Shown piece by piece: positions 6,759 through 12,641 of a DNA stretch of 12,641 bases. The DNA is taken from the NCBI GenBank assembly GCA_017161665.1, contig JADFCT010000064.1, positions 1 to 12,641 of the forward strand. Reading direction: 5' to 3'. Under the pieces are notes generated by a model. That model did no database searches and was not told the origin of the DNA. It saw only the letters and a list, made by a program, of their open reading frames with translations. Source of the DNA: Candidatus Sumerlaeota bacterium (GTDB lineage Bacteria > Sumerlaeota > Sumerlaeia > JADFCT01). Position 1 is the first letter of the stretch; every line of letters begins with the position of its first letter. Both the position numbers and the translations under genes were made by a program.

Positions 6759-6768
6759 GGAGTCCATC

Positions 6769-7338
6769 ATGAAGCGGCGCCGGGGCTTTACGCTCATCGA
6801 ACTCATGGTCTTATTGGCCGTTCTGACGGTGATCATTCAGATCACGGCCCCGGCGGTGGCTCGCTTTTTCCGAGGACGCAAGCGCATTGAGGACGCCCGA
6901 CGTATCATGGCCTTGACGCGACTGGCCCGCAATGAAGCAATCGCCCGCGGCGAACCGATGCGCTTCTGGGTTGATATGGACGAGGGATTTTACGGGCTGG
7001 AGACTCAATCGTCCTACATGCGCGTCGAAGACGATGTGGCCTTTATTCAGCGGGAATACAAAATGTCCGATGAGGTGACGCTGACGGCAGATGGAACGGT
7101 TTTTGATGAAGACGGGCGGATGATCGTTGTCTTTCGCCCCGATGGAACCTGTGACGGCGGCGAACTCCAAACAATCACACTGACAGACCGTGACGCGAAA
7201 GAAATCCGCATAAACCGAATTGACGAAGGCGCACGGTTTGTCATTGAAGTGGAAGACGACGAGGAAACCTGGGTGGATGATCAGGCCGAGTACATCGAAA
7301 CGGAATCGACCCAGGGTTCCCGCAGCCTTTTCCGATAG
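6769..7338 (+). CDS. gspH: Minor pseudopilin GspH-like
   Basis: A 189-residue pseudopilin precursor. The start at 6769 has AAGGAG six bases upstream and gives a six-residue leader, MKRRRG, cut before FTLIELM (E11 is the Glu at mature position five). An in-frame upstream ATG at 6676 lies inside gspG and is rejected. The body has the GspH-type arrangement: an RIMALTRLARNEAIARGEP helix, then beta strands with FRPDGTCDGG. The C-terminus is strongly acidic (VEVEDDEETWVDDQAEYIETES). GspH acts between the GspG shaft and the I-J-K tip. It begins 10 bp after gspG and ends 10 bp before gspI. The GspH assignment rests on position plus the FRPDG motif; sequence outside the N-terminus is diverged. Confidence 0.85.
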   Translation: MKRRRGFTLIELMVLLAVLTVIIQITAPAVARFFRGRKRIEDARRIMALTRLARNEAIARGEPMRFWVDMDEGFYGLETQSSYMRVEDDVAFIQREYKMSDEVTLTADGTVFDEDGRMIVVFRPDGTCDGGELQTITLTDRDAKEIRINRIDEGARFVIEVEDDEETWVDDQAEYIETESTQGSRSLFR

Positions 7339-7348
7339 GACACCTCGC

Positions 7349-7789
7349 ATGGTTCGATATCGTCCATATCCGCTTCGCTCATCCGGCTTCACGTTGGTGG
7401 AGATTCTGATCGCCCTCGTCTTCGTGTCGGTCTTGGTACCCATCGCGGTCCAGGCCATCGCAAATTCGAGTCGGGCCGGGGTCATGGCCGAACGCCGCCG
7501 AATGGCCGCCATGCTGGCCGAAAAGATTTTGAATGAGGCGATCCTCACCGAAGATTGGCGGACCGGTTCCATGCGAGGCGACTTTGGCGAGGATTTCCCG
7601 GAATACACCTACGAGATTTCCAGGGAAAACTGGATCGAAGAAACCATGTCGGAAGTCGTTGCGGAGGTGTTCTTTAAGGTTCAAGGGATTGAATATTCAA
7701 CCCAATTCCGTACCCTTGCGGATGCTGAAGAGTTGGAACCGGAAGAAGAAGAAGAAACCGAGGAAGCAGACACCGGCAGTGGCGCTTAA
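7349..7789 (+). CDS. gspI: Minor pseudopilin GspI-like
   Basis: A 146-residue pseudopilin precursor, translated from the ATG at 7349, with AGGA eight bases upstream. The leader ends SSG13, followed by FTLVEILIALVFVSVLVPIA, with Glu at mature position five (E18). The helix then reads ERRRMAAMLAEKILNEA, matching the GspI pattern of a short protein whose helix carries an aligned AxxLAxxxL segment. The usual GspI is ~120 residues; the surplus is an acidic C-terminal tail with six Glu in a run broken only by Thr (EPEEEEETEEAD). In known systems GspI starts tip assembly with J and K. The gene is followed by a 54-bp gap holding a terminator-like repeat. Assignment is from order and length. Confidence 0.85.
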   Translation: MVRYRPYPLRSSGFTLVEILIALVFVSVLVPIAVQAIANSSRAGVMAERRRMAAMLAEKILNEAILTEDWRTGSMRGDFGEDFPEYTYEISRENWIEETMSEVVAEVFFKVQGIEYSTQFRTLADAEELEPEEEEETEEADTGSGA

Positions 7790-7818
7790 TGCGCAGAAGG
7801 CGCAGAAGGCGCATTTTT
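7788..7818 (+). terminator. Terminator-like GCGCAGAAG repeat between gspI and gspJ, possible attenuator
   Basis: AATGCGC (7788-7794) and GCGCATT (7809-7815) form a 7-bp stem, followed at once by T residues (7814-7818). The 14-base loop contains a tandem AGAAGGCGC unit. It starts inside the gspI stop codon and ends 25 bases before gspJ. It has the look of a Rho-independent terminator in the middle of an operon, so it may reduce expression of gspJ and later genes. It also resembles the GCAGAG-type dispersed repeat seen at 355-378. Confidence 0.4.
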
Positions 7819-7843
7819 CTCAAAGTATGCAGGGGCAAGGGTC

Positions 7844-8599
7844 ATGACAGCTGGACATCTCCATTTGAAGGCGACACGGACGCGACGAGGCTTCACCCTT
7901 GTCGAGTTGATGATTGCCTCCATGATGTACGCGACGATCATGGCCAGTCTGGTAGCGCTGTATTTTACGACGGTCCGAATGCGGGAAGGGACCTATCGCC
8001 GACTGGAACGCGACATGCCCTGGTCCATGGCGGCCAACACGATCCGGCGCGATCTGTCCTCGGTCGTCCCCCCCGTGGGTTTGATGCGGGGCGAATTCGT
8101 GGGCGAACCCGACGAATCCTCGGGACGACGGATGGACATCTTGTTACTACATACCGCATCCGGTCGGCTGGATGACCTGGAGCCGTGGGGGGATATCCAG
8201 CGGGTAGAATACAGCCTGGAGCAACCGATCACGAATACAAATCAACCGGGGCTGGAACTGGTGCGCTGGGTTAATCGGAATCTGTTGCCCAATATCGAGG
8301 AAGAGCCGGAACGGATACGACTCCTGCGAGGGGTGGACAGCCTGGAGTTCGAGTATTACGCGGAAGAAGTATGGGAAGCGTCGTGGGATTCGACGGAATT
8401 GGAAAATGCGATTCCAGAGGCGGTTTCGATTCGGATTACGTTCACCGAACCCGAAGACCCGGATGAGCCCTGGGATCGCCCGCTGGAAATGACCATTCCG
8501 ATTGTGATTCAACCGGCGCCGTGGGATGCCAGCAGTTCGGAGGAAACCGAAACGGCAGACAGTCAAGCCGGCGGGGAACAGAGTGGTGGGGGCCGATAA
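7844..8599 (+). CDS. gspJ: Minor pseudopilin GspJ-like
   Basis: A 251-residue pseudopilin precursor. The 16-residue leader ends TRRG before FTLVELMIASMMYATIMASLVALY; E21 is the mature Glu5. The soluble part shows the GspJ pattern: ERDMPWSMAANTIRRDLSSVV, then beta strands with DDLEPWGDIQRVEYSL and LLRGVDSLEFEYY, ending SIRITFTEPED...PLEMTIPIVI. The last ~25 residues are a Ser/Glu/Gly-rich tail (SSSEETETADS). GspJ bridges GspI and GspK at the pseudopilus tip. AGGGG lies eight bases before the ATG. Its TAA stop shares its last base with the ATG of the next gene (TAATG), a coupling arrangement. Confidence 0.88.
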   Translation: MTAGHLHLKATRTRRGFTLVELMIASMMYATIMASLVALYFTTVRMREGTYRRLERDMPWSMAANTIRRDLSSVVPPVGLMRGEFVGEPDESSGRRMDILLLHTASGRLDDLEPWGDIQRVEYSLEQPITNTNQPGLELVRWVNRNLLPNIEEEPERIRLLRGVDSLEFEYYAEEVWEASWDSTELENAIPEAVSIRITFTEPEDPDEPWDRPLEMTIPIVIQPAPWDASSSEETETADSQAGGEQSGGGR

Positions 8600-10095
8600 T
8601 GAGTATCGCTGATTGGAAAAAGCGGAATATGAACAGGGCGACATCAAGAATGGCCCGAAGTTCTTTTGGAACATCGGGACGTTCTGGTGGTTCATATTTC
8701 GCTTTTTCCGCTCAGCGACGCCCCCGTAGCGGCATGGCGCTGGCTTTGATTCTCTGGATTTCTTTTGGCCTGTCAACGCTCGCTTTGTACTTCGCCCACG
8801 ACATGGTGATGGAATATCGGGCCGCGGCCAACTCGGTGGCGGCCATGGAGGCCGATCAGATTGCGGAAGGCGCCCGGCGTTATGTCATCAATTTCCTGCG
8901 CAATCTGGAAGAACCAGGCCGACTGCCCAAACGGGAAGACCTGGAATACGAGTATGAACAGGTTCCCGTCGGCAATGGGTATTTCTGGCTGTTGGGTCGA
9001 GCCGATCCGGGGAAAACCGACAATGCGTATCCCGCCTTCGGGCTGATGGACGAAGCGGCGAAGATTAACATCAACACGGCGCCGCGGGAAATGTTGGAAC
9101 GGCTGTTTATGGGCGGCGTCCACCAGTCGGCCGTCCTCAGTGAAATCCCACTGGATGGCGAGATCATCGACTGGCGGGACGAAGACACCGAGCCGGTGGA
9201 AGAAGGGGCGGAATTGGATTCCTACCTGCGCTTACAACCAGCGTATCTGAGCAAAGATGGGCCGTTCGAGACCGTTAGTGAATTGCGCCTCCTGTACAGC
9301 ATGGAACCGGAAATGATGCGGGGCGAAGATGACAATTTGAACGGTTGGCTGGACGACGCGGAGGATGACGGCGCGGAGAGCGAACCGGAGGATAACCGCG
9401 ACGGCCGTCTGGATGCGGGGCTGCTGGAATTTTGTACGATATACAGCAATGAGTCCAACACACGCGCCGACGGAACGCCTCGTTTGAACGTATCCGACAA
9501 CGAACAAGGCGATCAAATCCGGGAGTTGCTCACGGAAGCCCTCGACGAATCGCGCGCAGGGGAAATCATGGGCGCCGCCGGCATCGGCTCCAATCAGTTT
9601 ACGAGCCTGATTGATTTTTATATTCGCTCCGGGATGGACGCCACGGAATTTTCACTCGTGGCGGATGATCTGACGACCACCGACACAGACTATCTGCCAG
9701 GATTGATCAACGTCAACCTGGCGTCCGAAGCGGTGCTGGCCTGTGTGCCGGGCATTGGGGAGGAGTTCGCCTCGACCCTGGTCTCCTATCGCCAAGATCG
9801 CAATGAAGAACTGAAGACCGTGGCATGGGTGGTGGATGTCCTGGGCGAGGAAGCGGCTCGCCAGGCCGGCCCCTATCTGACAACCCGCACGTATCAGGTG
9901 GGCGCCGATATTGTCGCGGTCGGTTCCAACGGACGGGCCTTCAAACGAATTTTTTATGTCCTGGATATATCCGGAGATGAACCGCTGGTTGTTTTCCGAC
10001 AAGATCGAACGGATCGGGGCTGGCCCCTGGGGCCGGAGATTCGCCGGGAACTGACCGAGATGGTCGAAAGCGGAGAAAGCGAACGTTACTGGTGA
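8599..10095 (+). CDS. gspK: Minor pseudopilin GspK-like (tip), with palindrome-encoded leader and EF-hand-like loops
   Basis: A 498-residue protein that caps the pseudopilus in the periplasm. The likely cleavage is G45-M46 (RRPRSG-MALALILWISFGL); position five of the mature chain is Leu, not Glu, as typical of GspK. The 45-residue leader is unusually long, and residues 3-40 are encoded by a 113-bp imperfect palindrome. T2SSK-type helix-hairpin-helix segments are seen at ~155-175 (KININTAPREML) and ~369-400 (INVNLASEAVLACVPGIGEEFASTL). Between them, loops at 244-255 (DDNLNGWLDDAE) and 264-275 (EDNRDGRLDAGL) fit EF-hand-like calcium sites. The length exceeds the usual ~330, mostly from this acidic insert and the C-terminal region. 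The start at 8599 overlaps the gspJ stop; ATGs at 8629 and 8650 are alternatives that shorten the leader, without a clear binding site. The stop overlaps the next start. Confidence 0.9.
   Translation: MSIADWKKRNMNRATSRMARSSFGTSGRSGGSYFAFSAQRRPRSGMALALILWISFGLSTLALYFAHDMVMEYRAAANSVAAMEADQIAEGARRYVINFLRNLEEPGRLPKREDLEYEYEQVPVGNGYFWLLGRADPGKTDNAYPAFGLMDEAAKININTAPREMLERLFMGGVHQSAVLSEIPLDGEIIDWRDEDTEPVEEGAELDSYLRLQPAYLSKDGPFETVSELRLLYSMEPEMMRGEDDNLNGWLDDAEDDGAESEPEDNRDGRLDAGLLEFCTIYSNESNTRADGTPRLNVSDNEQGDQIRELLTEALDESRAGEIMGAAGIGSNQFTSLIDFYIRSGMDATEFSLVADDLTTTDTDYLPGLINVNLASEAVLACVPGIGEEFASTLVSYRQDRNEELKTVAWVVDVLGEEAARQAGPYLTTRTYQVGADIVAVGSNGRAFKRIFYVLDISGDEPLVVFRQDRTDRGWPLGPEIRRELTEMVESGESERYW
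8606..8718. repeat. 113-bp imperfect palindrome (long hairpin) inside the gspK leader
   Basis: The outer arms, 8606-8634 and 8690-8718, pair over 29 positions with 26 Watson-Crick pairs, two G-U pairs and one mismatch (T8613/C8711). The core is GGAAAAAGCG...AATATGAAC against GTTCATATT...CGCTTTTTCC. Inside, 8645-8663 pairs with 8669-8687 (15 of 19 plus one G-U) around a TTTTG loop; an 8-base asymmetry (8635-8644 against 8688-8689) separates the two stems. It lies in frame within gspK from seven bases after its ATG and is visibly more A/T-rich in its arms than the flanks. No target-site duplication is evident. It may be a non-autonomous palindromic element (REP, MITE or RPE-like) or a hairpin regulating gspK translation. 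Confidence 0.85.
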
Positions 10096-11522
10096 AAAAG
10101 AAAACCATTCCATCTTTATTGAGTATCTCGCTCAATCGCGATCGCCTGTTGGCCACAGAAACGCGGCGACAGGGCGACCGGCTGCTTGTGACGCGATCCA
10201 TTGACGTGGCCTTGAATCTGGACCCACTGACCGCCGACCCGAAACTAGCGGGGCGCGAATTGGCTGACCATCTGGCAGCCGCCGGCATTCGCGAACGGCG
10301 ATGCTTGATTTGCCTGCCGTTGAGTTGGGCCTTAACCATGCAGGTGGACCTGCCGGATTTGGCCGAGGAGGATCTGAACGCCTTCCTGCACATTCAGGCC
10401 GAGCGCGAGTTCCCTTATGCGCTGTCGGATATGACGCTGGCCCATTCGCGCTTCCACCGCCCCAATGGGGGCCAGGGCGCCGTGGTTGTTTCGGCCCCGC
10501 GGAGTCATATTGAGGCGCTCCAGGCCGTTTTCCGGGCCGCGGGCCTGAGGATTCTGGCCATAACGCTGCGGCCCGCCGCAGTCGGCGCGGATTTGCGCGA
10601 CAGCAAGGGCTCGGCGGCGATTTTGATCAATCGTTCCGGCATGGACTTGATGATTCTCGGCGGAGGCGGTATCCAGGCGTTGCGTCGTCTGGATACGCGT
10701 CTGCCGGAACTCCATAGCGGTGATCCTTTTGACCCCGATCCCGTCGCCCGCGAGTTGCGGATCACCTTGGGACGCCGCGCCGAATCGACCGAAAACGGGG
10801 ACCGGGTCGTTTATGTATTCGGAAACAATCGGCAGCTGGACTGCATCGTCCCGCCGCTCAATGACGCCATGGCGCGTATTGGCTGGCGCGTGGAAGGACG
10901 CTCGGCCCGACTGGGTTTTGAATGTGATTATCAGATCGACACGGAACCGGATATACCGGCCGTGGCCGCCGCAGGGCGACTCATCTTTGGCCTGCCTCTG
11001 GAATTGCTCTTTGATATCGAAAAGCGAAAACGGCACACGAAATTATGGGGCAAGACCTACACCCGGCGAACGGTCCAATTCGGAGGGGCAGCGGTCGCCA
11101 TCGCCTTTCTGTTTCTGTTGGTTTTACTCGCCCGGGAATGGCGGCTGGCAAATCTGGAAAGCCAATGGAAAAGCATGGCGCCAGCCGTCGCCCAAGCCGA
11201 AAAACTACGTGAAGAGGCGAACCGGTTGCGTCCCTGGCATGGCGCGCGTTCGGAAAGTCTGGCAATTGTGAAGTGCATTACGGAAGCCTTCCCGGAAGAA
11301 GGTTCCCTTTGGACAACATCCATCGGTATCAAAGCCATGGCCCGCATCAAGGCGGAGTGTCGCGCCACCAATCCTGAAGCCTTTGAAACCATGCGCGCGG
11401 CTTTGAACGAAGCGCCATTCGTCAACGACGTTTCGCTGCCCAACATCAAGCAAGCCAAAGCCAGTCAGGGACAGCCGGCCAGTTGCACGCTGGAATTCCT
11501 TTGGTCGGGAGACGTCCAATGA
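10092..11522 (+). CDS. gspL: GspL-like protein (PilM-type domain, one membrane helix, PilN-type periplasmic part)
   Basis: A 476-residue inner-membrane protein that should bridge the GspE ATPase to GspM and the pseudopilus base. The start is GTG at 10092, overlapping the gspK TGA by three bases (GTGA); no other start fits. Residues 1 to ~310 look like a PilM/GspL actin-like cytoplasmic domain (SISLNRDRLLATE, LPLSWALTMQVDLPDL, then VVVSAPRSHIEAL). A single membrane helix spans ~331-350 (GGAAVAIAFLFLLVLLA), followed by a coiled-coil-prone stretch (~352-378) and a ferredoxin-like periplasmic domain of PilN type. This order matches GspL, in which PilM- and PilN-like parts are fused. The usual length is ~400, so this one is somewhat long. 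The symbol is given on architecture and gene order; sequence similarity to proteobacterial GspL is low. Confidence 0.85.
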   Translation: MKKKTIPSLLSISLNRDRLLATETRRQGDRLLVTRSIDVALNLDPLTADPKLAGRELADHLAAAGIRERRCLICLPLSWALTMQVDLPDLAEEDLNAFLHIQAEREFPYALSDMTLAHSRFHRPNGGQGAVVVSAPRSHIEALQAVFRAAGLRILAITLRPAAVGADLRDSKGSAAILINRSGMDLMILGGGGIQALRRLDTRLPELHSGDPFDPDPVARELRITLGRRAESTENGDRVVYVFGNNRQLDCIVPPLNDAMARIGWRVEGRSARLGFECDYQIDTEPDIPAVAAAGRLIFGLPLELLFDIEKRKRHTKLWGKTYTRRTVQFGGAAVAIAFLFLLVLLAREWRLANLESQWKSMAPAVAQAEKLREEANRLRPWHGARSESLAIVKCITEAFPEEGSLWTTSIGIKAMARIKAECRATNPEAFETMRAALNEAPFVNDVSLPNIKQAKASQGQPASCTLEFLWSGDVQ

Positions 11523-12076
11523 ACGATCAGAAACGACAACGGATGCTGCTCATCGGAGCAATTGTTAGCGTGACCCTGCTTTTCGGCAATCAGTTGGTGT
11601 TCACCCCGCTCACGGCTTTCTGGAAAGGACGCAGCGAGCGCATCGAAACGCTGAACGCCGACATCGAAAAAGGGGAACGGCTGTTGAACAATCAACGACG
11701 CTATCGCCGGGTCATCACCGACGTGGAACGCGATTCCCTGCCGGAAAATCAGTTTGAGGCCGAAGGCATCGTCGTTCAGGCTCTCAATCAATGGAGCCGG
11801 GACAGCCGATTGAATCTCACCAAGATCGACAGCGTCCTGGTGAGCAAAAACAGGGATCTGCCCCGGATGCTTGCTTTCCGGGTGACGGGCATCGGAGACC
11901 GCTCGGCGGTATACAGTTTTCTTTACTTCCTGGAAACCGCCCCGTTGGCTCTGGCGCTGGAAGAAGTCAATATCATCGCCGCGGACGACACGGGACGGGA
12001 GTTGACGCTGGACTTGGCCTTTACAGGCTTGTTGATTTCCAGCGCCGACCGTCGTCGAGAAGGAGAGGCATCATGA
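11519..12076 (+). CDS. gspM: GspM/PilO-like inner-membrane protein
   Basis: A 185-residue bitopic protein. It has a short cytoplasmic N-terminus, one membrane helix at ~9-28 (MLLIGAIVSVTLLFGNQLVF), a coiled-coil-prone stretch at ~38-65 (RIETLNADIEKGERLLNNQ) and a periplasmic alpha/beta domain with FRVTGIGDRSAVYSFLYFLETAPLALALEEVNI, a pattern typical of PilO and GspM. Known GspM proteins pair with GspL through these parts. The start at 11519 overlaps the previous TGA (ATGA) and has GGGAG seven bases upstream; an in-frame ATG at 11483 lies inside gspL and is rejected. The length matches the GspM/PilO norm. Its own stop overlaps the next ATG, so L, M and the following gene are likely translated together. 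Confidence 0.85.
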   Translation: MNDQKRQRMLLIGAIVSVTLLFGNQLVFTPLTAFWKGRSERIETLNADIEKGERLLNNQRRYRRVITDVERDSLPENQFEAEGIVVQALNQWSRDSRLNLTKIDSVLVSKNRDLPRMLAFRVTGIGDRSAVYSFLYFLETAPLALALEEVNIIAADDTGRELTLDLAFTGLLISSADRRREGEAS

Positions 12077-12641
12077 GAGGCGCAATCAAAAGAATTCAAA
12101 TGGCTGTTTGGGCCACTGTGTTCTGGAGCGCCCTGCTATCGAGCGCGCTCAGTCAAACGACGGTGGGCGAATCCGAAGAGTTCAAGGTTCTGATGGAACG
12201 GAACATCTTCAACCGCCATCGTACAGCCACCCGGCAGGATGCGCCTCGGGAAACGCCAGCGCCACAGCCGGCGCCAGCGCCAGATCACCTCGACTTGACA
12301 GGCTCCATGATCGTCAGCGGCGAAGCCATGGCCTTTTTTGGCGGTTCACGCACCGAATACCGAGGCCTGCGGCGTGTCAATGAAGAGGTCGCTGGCGCTC
12401 GCGTGACCCGTATCAGCGGCGAACGGGTTGTTCTGGCCATGGAAGATAAGCAGTTTTCCGTCCCGGTCGGAGGGCGAATCGTCATACGCCCCGGCGAGGA
12501 GTGGGAAGTATTGGATCATGGCGCCGTGGGCGGATCATCGGGAAGTCGTTCTGGCGGTTTTCGTGGGCGCGATTTTTCGCGGGACGATCGGCGAAACCGA
12601 GACGGGGGCCGCGATGGGTCCCGTGATAATAATAATGAGCG
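12073..12641 (+). CDS. GspC-like periplasmic protein, 3' end beyond the window
   Basis: A partial gene; 189 residues are visible and the frame is open to the window edge. The start at 12073 overlaps the gspM stop (ATGA) and has AAGGAG seven bases upstream. Residues ~10-27 form a hydrophobic N-terminus (AVWATVFWSALLSSALS), either a cleavable signal or the membrane anchor GspC needs. ERNIFNRHR (42-50) matches the RNIF/RNLF motif at the beginning of GspC homology regions. An Ala/Pro linker (62-70, PAPQPAPAP) follows, then a beta-rich domain (~73-148) like the GspC HR or PilP fold (LDLTGSMIVSGEAMAFF, GGRIVIRPGEEW). From ~150 the chain becomes Arg/Asp/Gly/Ser/Asn-rich low complexity. GspC-type proteins connect the inner-membrane platform to the secretin, so gspD is expected downstream. 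No symbol is given because the protein is incomplete and diverged. Confidence 0.72.
   Translation, partial: MRGAIKRIQMAVWATVFWSALLSSALSQTTVGESEEFKVLMERNIFNRHRTATRQDAPRETPAPQPAPAPDHLDLTGSMIVSGEAMAFFGGSRTEYRGLRRVNEEVAGARVTRISGERVVLAMEDKQFSVPVGGRIVIRPGEEWEVLDHGAVGGSSGSRSGGFRGRDFSRDDRRNRDGGRDGSRDNNNE

Noticed and set aside
6676..6768. Upstream in-frame start for gspH
   Set aside because: It lies inside gspG and would place 37 residues before the prepilin cleavage site; the ATG at 6769 has an AAGGAG site.
7220..7348. Upstream in-frame start for gspI
   Set aside because: It lies inside gspH; the ATG at 7349 gives a normal 13-residue leader with AGGA upstream.
8147..8776. 209-codon minus-strand frame across the gspJ-gspK border
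   Set aside because: It is antisense to two secure genes; its reading through the palindrome is a by-product of the symmetry.

Overview
The window looks like a chromosomal piece of a moderately GC-rich Gram-negative (diderm) bacterium. A type II secretion (T2SS) pseudopilus operon and secreted or periplasmic proteins imply an outer membrane. The sugar-porter transporter, the ~10-bp CGCGAAT-type tandem repeats between genes and the long, acid-tailed pseudopilins fit an environmental lineage such as the PVC group or a neighbouring candidate phylum. That placement is inference only; there is no rRNA or other marker here.

Layout. At 1-265 (minus) is the N-terminal part of a CheY-like receiver protein that runs off the left edge. 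At 266-649 there is no gene, only small stem-loops and a degenerate tandem array of a ~10-bp unit. At 650-2296 (minus) is a sugar-porter family MFS transporter with an unusual ~95-residue periplasmic insertion. At 2297-2634 is a divergent control region rich in inverted repeats, with a sigma-54-like GG-N10-GC element. At 2635-3195 (plus) is a secreted Spy/CpxP/ZraP-like LTXXQ protein with a methionine-rich MxxM run.

From 3321 to the right edge runs one long T2SS operon on the plus strand: gspE (ATPase), gspF (inner-membrane platform), gspG (major pseudopilin), gspH, gspI, gspJ, gspK (minor pseudopilins forming the tip), a gspL-like cytoplasmic/inner-membrane adaptor, a gspM/PilO-like protein and a gspC-like protein cut by the window end. 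The early genes are separated by 10-54 bp. From gspJ onward each stop overlaps the next start by 1-4 bases, so translation is probably coupled. The secretin (gspD) and the prepilin peptidase (gspO) are not in the window.

The most unusual feature is a 113-bp imperfect palindrome (8606-8718) inside the start of gspK. It supplies nearly all of an abnormally long 45-residue leader ahead of the prepilin cleavage site. It resembles an in-frame palindromic element (compare Rickettsia palindromic elements) lodged in the one part of the protein that is removed on maturation. Secondary points are the candidate sigma-54 promoter and palindromes upstream of the Met-rich LTXXQ protein, a terminator-like repeat between gspI and gspJ, and EF-hand-like loops in GspK.
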